This document shows positions 32,567-42,374 of a stretch of DNA of 64,000 nt, one piece after another. The stretch comes from Bacteroidales bacterium UBA7258 (GTDB lineage: Bacteria; Bacteroidota; Bacteroidia; Bacteroidales; UBA932), in the NCBI GenBank assembly GCA_002472565.1, contig DKSK01000014.1, positions 172,861 through 236,860 on the forward strand. The letters are read 5' to 3'. Each line of letters opens with the position of its first letter. The stretch's first letter is position 1. Made by a program: the position numbers and the translations under genes. Under the pieces are notes generated by a model. That model worked only from the letters and a program-made list of their open reading frames with translations, did no database searches and was not told the origin of the DNA.

Positions 32567-35242
32567 ATGAATCTCAAATATCTAGCTGTTTCCGCAGTCG
32601 TAGCGTCTTGTCTGGCCGTATCTTTCCCGGTTTTGACTGCGGCCTCAAGTTCAACGGAGAGCCTGACTGAAGAAGCGCTCGGAATTTTCAAAAAACACCA
32701 AGGGGCGAAGTCTGCCTTCGCGCCTTTGAAGTCCAAGTCTCTCTCCAAGTCCAAGGGTAAGTCGAAGGAGGAGCCGGAGAGGGCCGCCAGGGACACCACT
32801 TCGGCATATGAAAAGTATTTCAAGGGGGAGAGCGCAAGGGCCAAGGGCCTTTTCACCCTCCATCTCCAGAAGGGCAAGCTCCTTGTTGAGATTCCTGATT
32901 CCGTACTTGGTAAAGATTTCATTCTTGGCTCTACCATCAAGCAGGTGAGCGACAACGCGGTCGGGATCGTCGGCTCGAAGGATGACCTGATCCATTTCAC
33001 GCTCACCAAGATAGACAGCCTCATCCTATGGAGGAGCATAGATGACAGCTATTACTCCATGGACACGAATGTGATAAGGTCTCTGAGTGACAGCCATATC
33101 AGTACAATAGTCTTCTCTCTCCCGATCAAGAAGAAATTTAACGGAGGAAAGTCCTATGTTGTCGACGCTACGGACATCTTCCTCGCCAATGCCAACATCA
33201 ATTCCATGAGGGCCTTCACCGGCCGCGACTCAGGATCGGAAGGGAACTCCTACAAGAAGGACCTTAGTTACATTTCCGGGATCAAGGCCTTTTCTGACAA
33301 TGTCTCGATAACATCGGTCATGTCATATTCCCATTCTGAAAACAGAAACGGAGTCAAGTCCAGCAAGCCGCTGACCGTAGTTCTCACGAGGTCCATCCTC
33401 CGCCTTCCGGACGAGGTTTACCATCCGAGGCTCGCCGATTCCCGCATCGGATATTTCAAGACCGGCAAAGAGCTAGTCGGGGAACAGACCTCTCCGACTC
33501 TCCGCCGCTACTATATCAACCGCTGGAGACTTGAGCCGTCGGACACCGCCGCCTACCTGCGCGGAGAATTGGTGGAGCCGAAGAAGCCGATAGTCTACTA
33601 TGTTGATTCTAATTTTCCTGAGTGGTGGAAACCTTATATAAGGGCGGCGATCGAGGACTGGAACGATGTTTTCGAGCGCATTGGATTCAAAAATGCCATA
33701 GTGGCGAAAGATTTTCCTGAGAATGACCCTGAATTCGATCCGGACAACATCAAGTATTCCTGTGTCCGTTTCGCTCCTATCGCGGTAGAAAATGCCATGG
33801 GCCCTTCATGGGTCGACCCTCGCAGCGGAGAAATCATCAACGCCTCTGTCTATGTCTACAGCGACCTGGTCAATCTGCTCAGCAACTGGCTCTTTGTCCA
33901 GACAGCGGCCTCTGACGAGAGGGTCCGCAAGGCCAGCATCCCTAAGGAACTCGTCGGAGCATCCTTGCTCTATGCCATCCGTCATGAAGTCGGTCATACG
34001 CTCGGCCTGATGCACAATATGATAGCCTCCTATACCATTCCGGTGGACTCTCTCCGCAGCCCGTCCTTCACTCGGAAATATGGAACTACAAGGTCCATAA
34101 TGGACTATGCCAGAAATAATTATGTTGCCCAGAGAGGAGACGCCGAGAGGGGAGTGAATCTGAATCCTCCGAAGTTCGGCTCCTATGACTTCTGGGCCAT
34201 ACGCTGGGGCTACACTCCTGTATTCGGGGCGAAGAACTTCGATGAAGAGACCTCTATCACGAGGCAGTGGATTACCGATTCCCTGAAGGTCGCTCCGTGG
34301 TACCAATATGGCGCCCAGCAGAGCGTCCGCTCTTTCTACGATCCTCGCCGCCAGACCGAAGATCTCGGCGATGACGCGCTGAAGGCTTCGGACTACGGCT
34401 TCAAGAATCTCAGGTACATCACTGAGAATTTCATGGACTGGATTTCCGACGAGGACGATCCGGACTATTCCAGGAGGATGGATCTGTACAAGAACATAAT
34501 CAACCAGTTCGCGCGTTATCTCGGACACCTTGCGAACAATGTCGGCGGCCTCTATTCCAACGAGGTTCTTGTCACCGACACCATTCCGCAATACCAGAAC
34601 GTGCCCGGCTCCTATCAGCGCGAAGTGATGAAATATCTCGGCGCACTCTATGAGAATTTGGATTGGATCGACAACGAAAAGGCCCTGGCGAAACTGCCTG
34701 TTGTAGGAAGGCCTTCTGGGACTCTGCGGGAGAGAATTGAGAGCCTGATACTTTCTTCGCCATATGCCTGCGCCCTGACCGACGGTGTGGCTTCGAAAGA
34801 GTATTCTTTCGGACAGTGCATGGACGATGTCTTCGACATTGTCTGGAAGCCGACCCGCTCGGGCAAGAAATTGACGGACGACCAAAAGCGCTTCCAGACC
34901 TCTCTTATCGAGAACCTTATGAACCGTGGAGGCTTCGCTATGCCGTCTTCCGGGAAGTCGGATTCTTTCGCGGATCCGGAGAATGTCTGCGGGGACGGCC
35001 GTCCCTCTGCCGAGGCTTTCTGGCTTGGTGATGAGAGCCAGGTGGATTTCGAAGGCTGGCCGGTTTCCGGCTTCGGCTCCGCCAGGACGAGCTTCGCCGT
35101 CTCCCAGGTCACCCAGGGACAGATCTATTATTATCTCCAGAAGGCTGAAAAACTCCTGAAGAGCAGGATGGCCTCGGCGAGCCCGGATGACAGGGCCCAT
35201 TACGAGATCCTTGTGAAAACTATCGAATACGGAACCAAGTAG
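32567..35242 (+). CDS. DUF5117/DUF5118-type zinc metalloprotease, active-site intact
   Basis: An 891-residue exported protein. The start at 32567 is chosen because the signal peptide begins there ('MNLKYLAVSAVVASCLAVSFPVLTAA') and the promoter lies between it and an earlier ATG. After a Lys/Ser-rich linker with 'SKSLSKSKGKSKEEP', the DUF5118/DUF5117 part spans about residues 85-300, followed by the catalytic domain. The metzincin-like motif HEVGHTLGLMH is at residues 473-483 (H473, E474, H477, H483), in 'IRHEVGHTLGLMHNMIASYT'. So a zinc peptidase of the periplasm or surface is expected. The following gene, three bases downstream, is a paralog without these residues. Substrate unknown; the SusCD genes farther downstream suggest peptide or protein capture. 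Confidence 0.9.
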   Translation: MNLKYLAVSAVVASCLAVSFPVLTAASSSTESLTEEALGIFKKHQGAKSAFAPLKSKSLSKSKGKSKEEPERAARDTTSAYEKYFKGESARAKGLFTLHLQKGKLLVEIPDSVLGKDFILGSTIKQVSDNAVGIVGSKDDLIHFTLTKIDSLILWRSIDDSYYSMDTNVIRSLSDSHISTIVFSLPIKKKFNGGKSYVVDATDIFLANANINSMRAFTGRDSGSEGNSYKKDLSYISGIKAFSDNVSITSVMSYSHSENRNGVKSSKPLTVVLTRSILRLPDEVYHPRLADSRIGYFKTGKELVGEQTSPTLRRYYINRWRLEPSDTAAYLRGELVEPKKPIVYYVDSNFPEWWKPYIRAAIEDWNDVFERIGFKNAIVAKDFPENDPEFDPDNIKYSCVRFAPIAVENAMGPSWVDPRSGEIINASVYVYSDLVNLLSNWLFVQTAASDERVRKASIPKELVGASLLYAIRHEVGHTLGLMHNMIASYTIPVDSLRSPSFTRKYGTTRSIMDYARNNYVAQRGDAERGVNLNPPKFGSYDFWAIRWGYTPVFGAKNFDEETSITRQWITDSLKVAPWYQYGAQQSVRSFYDPRRQTEDLGDDALKASDYGFKNLRYITENFMDWISDEDDPDYSRRMDLYKNIINQFARYLGHLANNVGGLYSNEVLVTDTIPQYQNVPGSYQREVMKYLGALYENLDWIDNEKALAKLPVVGRPSGTLRERIESLILSSPYACALTDGVASKEYSFGQCMDDVFDIVWKPTRSGKKLTDDQKRFQTSLIENLMNRGGFAMPSSGKSDSFADPENVCGDGRPSAEAFWLGDESQVDFEGWPVSGFGSARTSFAVSQVTQGQIYYYLQKAEKLLKSRMASASPDDRAHYEILVKTIEYGTK

Positions 35243-35244
35243 GC

Positions 35245-37737
35245 ATGGATATGAGAAAATTCATTCTGCCCTTCCTCTTCCTGGCGCTTTCGTTGCCGGA
35301 GCCTTCATACGCAAAAAATGACCTTTGGCCTTTCGGCAAGAAGAAGGAAACCGAAAAGGTAGTGGTAAAGAAGCTGCAAAAGACTCAATATCAGAAATTT
35401 ACCGAGAAGAACGGGCTTAAGTCTTCCGCAAGTTTCGCCAAAATTTACCGTGACGAGAGCAAGATTATCCTTGAATTGCCGGATTCTGTGATCGGCAGGA
35501 GCATCATGATGACTTCCCATGTCGTCACTTCCAGCGATGAGGGGGTCGCAGCCGGGCTGGACGCTAGTTCTTCGGAAAATGTCTTCGATGTCGGAATCCA
35601 TGATTCGACGATAGTCCTCACGGCCTCGAAGGGCCGGCTTGTAGTCAGGGACAGCAGCATGAGGGCGGCCGTGGCGGACGCCGACATTCCTGCCATCGCC
35701 TATTCCTTCCCGGCCAGGTTCCGCAACGCCGACAGTACTGCCTGGGTCATTGACGTATCCAAGCTCTTCAGCCCTTCATGCAAAAACATGGTAAGTTTCA
35801 AGGGCAAGAGCATGGACGGAGGCACCATCTATGATTCGAAGGTCCATAGCGGATCGAATCCGATCTGGTCGGAACTGGTTTCAAGACCGAAAGTCGTCGG
35901 GGTCCGCTACACCGTCACCATGGATCTGCAGAAGCCTATCCTGATCTTCCTTGCGACGACGCCTGTCACCATGGAACTCGAGTCTGACATCATTCTCCTG
36001 GACGACAAGGCCATGCCCATGAGAAAAGAAGATTCCAGAGTCGGCGTCAGAAAGGTCCCTTACAGGATTTATGACTCCCGTTCCAACGTCAAGAGCGAGA
36101 ATGCCGCCCAGCGCTGGGACCTCCGTGGCGGAAAAAAGATAAGAATCTTTGTGGACACCCTCTTTGTCCCGAACATGGCGAGGGCCGTCGGCGACGGAAT
36201 CAAGGCCTGGAACGAGGCCTTCAAGAGAATAGGTCTGGGAGAGCCTATAGAGGTTCTGCCATATTCGGTTTCCAGAGATTTCCATGCCGATGATCCCTTC
36301 GTCAGCACAGTCTCCCTCGTGCCTGGTTCAGGCGGCAGCCTAAGCTTTCAGGTTAATGCCGACAAGCTGACAGGAGAGATTTTCGGAGTCCATATCAACG
36401 TTCCTGTCGGCATCCGGACTGGAATCCATCGCGAGGCCTCTGCGCTCATCGCCGATGTGGACCCTCGCTATAGGAATTTCAACGTCAGGAGCGACGCGGT
36501 TTACGAGACTCTCCGCGCCAAGGTGATGAGCATCTTCGGACAGTGCCTCGGACTTGCTCCGAATTATGCCGGCAGCTATGCCTACAGCCCTGCCCAGCTC
36601 CGCGATCCTGAATTCACAAAGACCCACGGGATAAGTTCTTCCGTGACAGATAACGTGCTTTACAACATTCTCGCCAGGCCGGGAGACAAACAGAGAGGAG
36701 TCTCCACCATCGTGGACAAGCTCGGCACCTACGACAAGTTCGCCATAGAGTGGCTCTACAAAGAGTTCCCGCAGGGTACGGACGAGGAGTCGGAACTTCG
36801 GAAAATGGTGGACTCGCATGTGGGTGACCCTGAGTATCTTTATCTTCCTCTCGCCTCCGGGGATCCGGACCCGAGAGCCCTTGACAATGATCTCGGAAAT
36901 GATCCCCTCGAGGCCTACAAGTCTTCCGTAAGCCATCTGAAATATGCCTTCCGCAATGCCGACAAATGGATCGAGGCTGATGACGTGGACGAGACCGGCT
37001 ACCGTCAGCTCTACCTCGAATGGCTGTGGCTCGACTTCATGAAACTTCCTCGCGCCGCGAGTCCATGGGTAGGAGGAATCTTCATCGATAACGTGACTCC
37101 TGGCACAGACGCGAAAAAATACACTGCCGTGCCCGAAGCGATCCAGAGGGCCTGCCTCAAGACCATAATGGACCAACTTTCTGATGTTTCATGGATGAAT
37201 GTAAACCGCAGGCTTATCGAGATGTCGGGTATCGCGGCAGGTCTGGATTCTTATACTCAGGAGAATATTTTCAGCCAGTCAAGGCTTATGAAGAGACTGC
37301 CGAATGTCATGATGGCCGCGAGGGAGGCTGGAAGTACCTATACCACCGATGATTTCATGACGGATCTTCAGGACGCCATGCTTGCCGTGGCTTCTGACGG
37401 CCACTTCTCCGGTCAGGAGGAGAGTCAGGTGGAGAGCTACCTCAAGGCTCTGACGTCACTCTCTCCAGTGGCTCAAATCAATTTCAAGGAGGTCAAGAAG
37501 AAGGCCGTTTCTCTCGCGGAGGAGAAGGACGGGGCTGAAGAGGAGTCATACCGCCAGGCCTTCCGTAGCGTGCCTGGGCAATATACCGTCGGTACTCAGG
37601 CTCTTGCCATGAAATATCTTGAGAGGGCGGGGAAGAAGCTTCGCGCCTTCCGCGCCGGTGCCTCGGATGACCTTGACCGTGCCTCTTTCGACTATCTGAT
37701 ATCCATGGTGGACGCCGCCCTCAAAGGCGATAAGTGA
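35245..37737 (+). CDS. DUF5117-type paralog lacking all zinc ligands (pseudoprotease)
   Basis: An 830-residue exported paralog of the preceding metalloprotease, with a signal peptide 'MRKFILPFLFLALSLPEPSYA' from the second Met. The N-terminal 'FAKIYRDESKIILELPDSVIGRSIMM' aligns with 'FTLHLQKGKLLVEIPDSVLGKDFILG' of the neighbour (both segments shortened here to the shared pattern), and 'VPNMARAVGDGIKAWNEAFKRIG' matches 'WWKPYIRAAIEDWNDVFERIG'. At the place of HEVGHTLGLMH this protein has SIFGQCLGLAP (residues 429-439): all three His and the Glu are replaced, while LGL and the following N..(A/G)SY are kept. It is therefore expected to be proteolytically dead and to act as a partner, chaperone or binding subunit. 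It begins three bases after the active gene and overlaps the phosphoesterase gene by four bases. Confidence 0.85.
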   Translation: MDMRKFILPFLFLALSLPEPSYAKNDLWPFGKKKETEKVVVKKLQKTQYQKFTEKNGLKSSASFAKIYRDESKIILELPDSVIGRSIMMTSHVVTSSDEGVAAGLDASSSENVFDVGIHDSTIVLTASKGRLVVRDSSMRAAVADADIPAIAYSFPARFRNADSTAWVIDVSKLFSPSCKNMVSFKGKSMDGGTIYDSKVHSGSNPIWSELVSRPKVVGVRYTVTMDLQKPILIFLATTPVTMELESDIILLDDKAMPMRKEDSRVGVRKVPYRIYDSRSNVKSENAAQRWDLRGGKKIRIFVDTLFVPNMARAVGDGIKAWNEAFKRIGLGEPIEVLPYSVSRDFHADDPFVSTVSLVPGSGGSLSFQVNADKLTGEIFGVHINVPVGIRTGIHREASALIADVDPRYRNFNVRSDAVYETLRAKVMSIFGQCLGLAPNYAGSYAYSPAQLRDPEFTKTHGISSSVTDNVLYNILARPGDKQRGVSTIVDKLGTYDKFAIEWLYKEFPQGTDEESELRKMVDSHVGDPEYLYLPLASGDPDPRALDNDLGNDPLEAYKSSVSHLKYAFRNADKWIEADDVDETGYRQLYLEWLWLDFMKLPRAASPWVGGIFIDNVTPGTDAKKYTAVPEAIQRACLKTIMDQLSDVSWMNVNRRLIEMSGIAAGLDSYTQENIFSQSRLMKRLPNVMMAAREAGSTYTTDDFMTDLQDAMLAVASDGHFSGQEESQVESYLKALTSLSPVAQINFKEVKKKAVSLAEEKDGAEEESYRQAFRSVPGQYTVGTQALAMKYLERAGKKLRAFRAGASDDLDRASFDYLISMVDAALKGDK

Positions 37738-39275
37738 TGGCTTGTTCAGGCGGAATATTCGCGACTCTTCTTACCCTGGCTTTTTCCGCTTCTTCTCTCT
37801 CTGTGGAGAGGCAGGCCGCCCCCGTCCGGCAGGAGGAGAAGATGGCGGACAGCACTTTGGCCGCGGGACGGGTCTTCGTGGACAAGAACGGGAACGGTCT
37901 GAGAGACAGAGGCGAGAAGAATCTTCGCGGGGTCATTGTATCAGACGGAGAAAAAGTGGCGGTGAGTGGGGCGGACGGAAGCTACTCCTTTGTTACCGCC
38001 AACCCCGCAAGAGTCTTCGCCGTAGCCCCGGAGGGCTATCTGATAAGGTCCCGCGGCCTCCAGAACAGACTTGTCAACGGCGGAACTGGGCGGGACATTC
38101 CTCTCTACCGGACTTCCCCCAGACGCTCCTGCCGCTTCGCCGCCGTCGGAGATATCCAGGCGGACAGCCTCGGACAATTGAAATGGGCCGAGAAGTCGGT
38201 GATCGCTGAACTTAAGGCTCGCCACGACCTCGACTTCTTCATCCATGGAGGAGATCTCGTCAACGACAAGATGAACCTTCTCCCTGCCGCCCTGAGTCTG
38301 CTTGACTCCGTGGGGATCCCTTGCTGGAACGTGATAGGCAACCATGACCTCGACCCGGTCCGGAAGGGAAAATACCGCAGCCGTACTCCGACCTCCTGGC
38401 TCTCGGAAGCCGGCAGCGATCTCGGCGGATTCATCCGCGCCGGTCATTGTTTTCTGCTCCTTGACGATGTCATGATGGGAGACGGTGACAGTCTCGACTC
38501 CGGCCAGATAGCCATGGTCAGGAAAATAGAGGGGATGCTGCCCCGGAAATTCAGCCTTGTCATCTGTCTCCATGAACCCCTCAGTCTGGTCTCCAACCGT
38601 TACGAGCTCCTCAAGGCTTTCGGGGGGAGAAGGACTCTTGTCATCTCTGCCCACATGCACTATGCCTACCGCAAGGAATGGGCGCCTGAAATCCATGAAG
38701 TCTGCATCGGGGCGAGCTGCGGCCAGTGGTGGACGGGACAGCGCGGAGCTGACAGCGTCCCTCTGGCGATAATGAATTGCGGCACGCCTCGCGGCTATTA
38801 CGTCTTTGACATAGACCGCAAAGGAGAGGCCTATTCCTACAAGCCAGTCGGACGCGATGAGGCTCTGTCTGTCTGGGTGAAAACGGCCGATGTGGAAGCC
38901 CCTGAACTAAAGGGGCTCCCTGATGGAACCCTCGCCGTGAATGTCTATGGTGGGGGAGAGGCCACGAAGGTCGAGGCCAGCCTTGATGGCAGAACATGGA
39001 TTCCTCTCTCGAAAACGTCCATGATGGACCCTACAGTCTCCAAGATAAGGCTGCTCCAGTCCCGCGGAGGCTATCCAGAGCCTCCTGCCCGCCGTCAGCC
39101 GCTTCTTCGCGCCAATTCTCCGCATATCTGGAGCGCCTTCATTCCGGAGCTTACCGGAGCAGATAATAAGTCCCACCCTGAAATGATTTATATCCGGGTC
39201 CGGGACCCATACGGGCTGAGTTCATTTGTTTATAAAGGAAATATTTCTACCTTTGAAACCTTGAGGGTAGAATAA
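37734..39275 (+). CDS. Secreted calcineurin-like metallophosphoesterase
   Basis: A 513-residue exported protein in three parts: an N-terminal beta-sandwich like SdrD-B/MetallophosN ('GRVFVDKNGNGLRDRGEKN' and 'VSGADGSYSF'), a calcineurin-like phosphoesterase domain, and a C-terminal MetallophosC-like sandwich. Metal-binding motifs are 'VGDIQAD' (Gln in place of the usual His, common in this subfamily as I recall), 'FIHGGDLVNDK', 'VIGNHDLDP', 'ICLHEPL' and 'SAHMHY'. The start overlaps the pseudoprotease stop by four bases (ATGA); a hydrophobic N-terminus 'GGIFATLLTLAFSASSLS' looks like a signal peptide. The substrate may be a phosphodiester or phosphomonoester; unknown. The promoter of the next operon lies within its last codons. 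Confidence 0.88.
   Translation: MMACSGGIFATLLTLAFSASSLSVERQAAPVRQEEKMADSTLAAGRVFVDKNGNGLRDRGEKNLRGVIVSDGEKVAVSGADGSYSFVTANPARVFAVAPEGYLIRSRGLQNRLVNGGTGRDIPLYRTSPRRSCRFAAVGDIQADSLGQLKWAEKSVIAELKARHDLDFFIHGGDLVNDKMNLLPAALSLLDSVGIPCWNVIGNHDLDPVRKGKYRSRTPTSWLSEAGSDLGGFIRAGHCFLLLDDVMMGDGDSLDSGQIAMVRKIEGMLPRKFSLVICLHEPLSLVSNRYELLKAFGGRRTLVISAHMHYAYRKEWAPEIHEVCIGASCGQWWTGQRGADSVPLAIMNCGTPRGYYVFDIDRKGEAYSYKPVGRDEALSVWVKTADVEAPELKGLPDGTLAVNVYGGGEATKVEASLDGRTWIPLSKTSMMDPTVSKIRLLQSRGGYPEPPARRQPLLRANSPHIWSAFIPELTGADNKSHPEMIYIRVRDPYGLSSFVYKGNISTFETLRVE
39225..39255 (+). promoter_or_regulatory. Internal promoter for the second SusCD operon
   Basis: TTTG (39225-39228) and TACCTTTG (39248-39255) are separated by 19 bases, all inside the 3' end of the phosphoesterase coding sequence. 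It gives a leader of about 55 bases before the SusC ATG at 39315 and allows its expression apart from the protease genes. Confidence 0.8.
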
Positions 39276-39314
39276 TCAGGCCTTGTGTGTTGAATAATTT
39301 ATAGAGCTAGCTTA

Positions 39315-42300
39315 ATGTTCAGGTCATTGATAGTGACGCTGCTTGCCGCCACTACAAGTTTAGTTTCGGCTATGGCCCAGACCCCCGGCAACATAGTCAC
39401 AGGTAAGGTTACGGATGAAAATGGGGAGCCTCTAGCCGGAGTCAACGTCGTGCTGCGGGGCACGCTTACGGGTGATGCTACAAATCTTGACGGAAATTTC
39501 ACTGTGAAGCTTGGACAGCGTGCTTCAGCAGTGCTGGATTTCTCATATATCGGCTTCGCTTCCGAGTCGAGGACTGTCACTTCTGGAACAAAAAATCTTC
39601 TCGTCGTCATGAAAGAGGATGCCAGCCTAAACGAGGCTGTAGTCCAGGGTTATGGCCGTGTGCAGAAGAAGGAGAACCTCGTGGGCAGCGTTTACCAGGT
39701 CAATTCCAAGGACCTTGAGAACAAGCCTCTCACCAGGGTGGAGAATCTCCTTGAAGGCATGGTCCCCGGCCTTATCATCCAGCCTAATAATGACTCTCCT
39801 ACATCAGTGCGCACGAGATATCAGGTGAGGATTCGCGGCGATGCTTCCCTGTCGGCCTCCAACGAACCTCTATGGCTCGTAGACGGAGTTCCGATCTACA
39901 CCGGTGACGGCACCAACATGGTTGCCGGCATGCAGTACACCGTACCTCCGCTCTCAATGATAAATCCTCTTGACATAGAGTCTATTACCGTGCTGAAGGA
40001 CGCTTCCGCCGTGTCAATCTACGGAGCAGACGGCTCCAACGGAGTCATCCTCATAACGACAAAGTCCGGAAAATTCGGAGACTCTCCGACCAGCGTCACG
40101 GCGAATCTGCGCTACGGCGTCACCCATATCGACAGGAGCACCATGATAAGGCTAATGAATGCGGAAGAGTACATGGCCTATGCGAAGGAGGCCTGGGTGA
40201 ACGGCGGCAACGATCCTGTCCTCTTCCCATATCAGGACAATGAGCACAATAGCTATTCGACTACTGACACCGACTGGACAGATGAGTATTTCCGCCTCGG
40301 CCAGACTATGAACGCAAACGTCTCCCTCCGCTCCTCGAGCAAGGTCTCCAGCAGCTATTTCTCCGCAGGCTACTACAGCGAGAATTCCACCGTGGACGGA
40401 AATGACCAGCAGCGCTTCTCTGCCAGAATCAACAATAGCTACAAGATAGGGAGCAGACTGACATTCCGGCCTCAGATTTCCGCCTCCTACAATATCAACA
40501 AGATCTTCTCTCCATCGAGGGATTATTATGAGAATCTTCCTATCTTCTCGCCTTACGATCCTGACGGCTACACTCTCAGACTCTACAACAAAGTCGTCTC
40601 GGGCAAGGACGCTTCCGGCAATTTGACATGGTTGAACCGTAAATTCTTCGGCAACAGCATCTCCGAGAGGGAACTGGACGACAACACCCAGAAATCTTTC
40701 CTCACCGATGGAAACTTCTTGCTGACGGGGGTCATTATTGACGCTCTCAAGGCCACGGTCCAGTTCGGAATGAGCTACACGCACAACTACGAGACCCTCT
40801 ACGATTCCATGTATACGCTAGGGGGCATGGACGGCACCGAGCCGAGAGGCTCTTCGGTGAGATGCTCCAGCCACACCCTGAACTGGAACAACGTCGATAG
40901 GCTCAATTATGACCGCACTTTCGGAAAGCACCATGTCTCCGGCCTGCTCGGAATCGAGCTCAAGTCGGCCGCCTACAGGACGCTTTACGGCTCTGGGAGC
41001 GGCTTCATGAGCGACAAGGAACAGGAAGTCAGCTTTTCGGAGACAGACAGTCGCAACGCTCAGAGTTCGCGTTCGCAGACAAGGCAGCTCAGCTACATGG
41101 GGCAGGCCGCCTACACCTATGACGGAAGGTACACGCTCCAGACTAATTTCCGCCGCCAGGGGGCTTCCTCCTTCGGCAAGTACGCAAAGTGGGAGAATTA
41201 TTTCTCGGTCGGAGGTTCATGGAACATCAGCAAGGAGGCCTTCTGGAAAGTCGGCTGGCTCGACAATATGAAACTGAAATTCTCCTACGGGACGAGCGGA
41301 AACTCAAGGGTGGACAGCGCCTTGATGAAAGGTCTCGGCACCTTCTCCTATGGAGACTCATTTTCCTACAACGGGAGCATCGGAGGAGTCGTCGCCATGC
41401 CTGCCAACCCCGGACTCAGCTGGGAGAAGACATACATGTCCAATATCGGACTTGACTTCAGGCTTCTGGGGCGTTTCGACTTCGGCATCGAGGCTTATTA
41501 CAATTATACGAAGGACCTGCTCAGCAAGATCTACACCTCAAGCATGATAGGTGACAACCGAATCTACGCCAATATTGGCGAGATGAGCAACAAGGGTCTG
41601 GAATTCACCTTCACGTCCACTAACATTGATCATGAACATTTCAGGTGGATGACCGACTTCAACATCAGCCACAACATCAACAGGGTCGAGAAGCTTGCGG
41701 ACGGCAACCCTATCAGCTACTCCACTTCTATTGTTGCCGAGGGGCATGATGTGAATACCTGGTACCTCGTGAAATGGGCGGGAGTAGATCCCTCCACCGG
41801 AGCTCCGATGTGGTATGACATCGACGGCAACCTCACCTATACTTATTCGGCGGCGGACCGGAGGATGGAAAAGTCCGCTACTCCGAAAGCTTACGGCGGC
41901 ATGCTCAACAGCTTCCAGTTCGGACCTTTCTCCGTGTCCCTCCAGCTCAATTATTCCATTGGAGGTTACGCCCTGTGCTATCTCGCTTCGACGAGCGAGA
42001 CTGACGGCTATTCGGTTATAGACCAGAACGAGTCCGTCAATCAGAAGGACCACTGGCGCAAGCCTGGCGACGTCTCCTCTAATCCGAGGATTTCAACCGT
42101 CTCTTCAGCCTCGACCCGCTCGTCTACCCGCTACCTCTACGACAAGACCAATGTCCAGCTGAAGAATTTGACCCTGTCCTATGAGCTTCCTCAGAGGCTG
42201 GTCAAGAAGATCGCCATGAAGTCGTGCAGGGCCTCCGTCATTGTGGACAATCTCTATCTCTGGACCCCTGACCAGGATCCGGACAGGAACACATACAAAC

Positions 42301-42362
42301 AGTATATGAACGGTTTTCCTGTTGAGAGAACCTTCACCTTTTCGCTTGACATGAATTTTTAA
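39315..42362 (+). CDS. SusC/RagA-type TonB-dependent receptor
   Basis: A 1015-residue outer-membrane transporter. The signal peptide is 'MFRSLIVTLLAATTSLVSAMA', followed by the CarboxypepD_reg-like domain ('VTGKVTDENGEPLAGVNVVL'), the plug ('VLKDASAVSIYGADGSNGVIL') and the barrel, ending in 'FTFSLDMNF'. The plug start reads 'LNEAVVQGYGRVQKKENLVG', with Gln in place of the usual Val in 'VVVGYG'. The sequence is intact, unlike the upstream SusC. It is followed after 12 bases by its SusD. Energy would come from TonB-ExbBD, not encoded here. Its neighbours upstream are an exported protease pair and a phosphoesterase, so a peptide-like or phosphorylated ligand is a reasonable guess, not shown. Confidence 0.93.
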   Translation: MFRSLIVTLLAATTSLVSAMAQTPGNIVTGKVTDENGEPLAGVNVVLRGTLTGDATNLDGNFTVKLGQRASAVLDFSYIGFASESRTVTSGTKNLLVVMKEDASLNEAVVQGYGRVQKKENLVGSVYQVNSKDLENKPLTRVENLLEGMVPGLIIQPNNDSPTSVRTRYQVRIRGDASLSASNEPLWLVDGVPIYTGDGTNMVAGMQYTVPPLSMINPLDIESITVLKDASAVSIYGADGSNGVILITTKSGKFGDSPTSVTANLRYGVTHIDRSTMIRLMNAEEYMAYAKEAWVNGGNDPVLFPYQDNEHNSYSTTDTDWTDEYFRLGQTMNANVSLRSSSKVSSSYFSAGYYSENSTVDGNDQQRFSARINNSYKIGSRLTFRPQISASYNINKIFSPSRDYYENLPIFSPYDPDGYTLRLYNKVVSGKDASGNLTWLNRKFFGNSISERELDDNTQKSFLTDGNFLLTGVIIDALKATVQFGMSYTHNYETLYDSMYTLGGMDGTEPRGSSVRCSSHTLNWNNVDRLNYDRTFGKHHVSGLLGIELKSAAYRTLYGSGSGFMSDKEQEVSFSETDSRNAQSSRSQTRQLSYMGQAAYTYDGRYTLQTNFRRQGASSFGKYAKWENYFSVGGSWNISKEAFWKVGWLDNMKLKFSYGTSGNSRVDSALMKGLGTFSYGDSFSYNGSIGGVVAMPANPGLSWEKTYMSNIGLDFRLLGRFDFGIEAYYNYTKDLLSKIYTSSMIGDNRIYANIGEMSNKGLEFTFTSTNIDHEHFRWMTDFNISHNINRVEKLADGNPISYSTSIVAEGHDVNTWYLVKWAGVDPSTGAPMWYDIDGNLTYTYSAADRRMEKSATPKAYGGMLNSFQFGPFSVSLQLNYSIGGYALCYLASTSETDGYSVIDQNESVNQKDHWRKPGDVSSNPRISTVSSASTRSSTRYLYDKTNVQLKNLTLSYELPQRLVKKIAMKSCRASVIVDNLYLWTPDQDPDRNTYKQYMNGFPVERTFTFSLDMNF

Positions 42363-42374
42363 GGAGGACGAGAC

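Noticed and set aside
33806..35200. 464-codon minus-strand frame in the metalloprotease
   Set aside because: Antisense to a zinc peptidase with an intact active site; no domain visible in the antisense reading.
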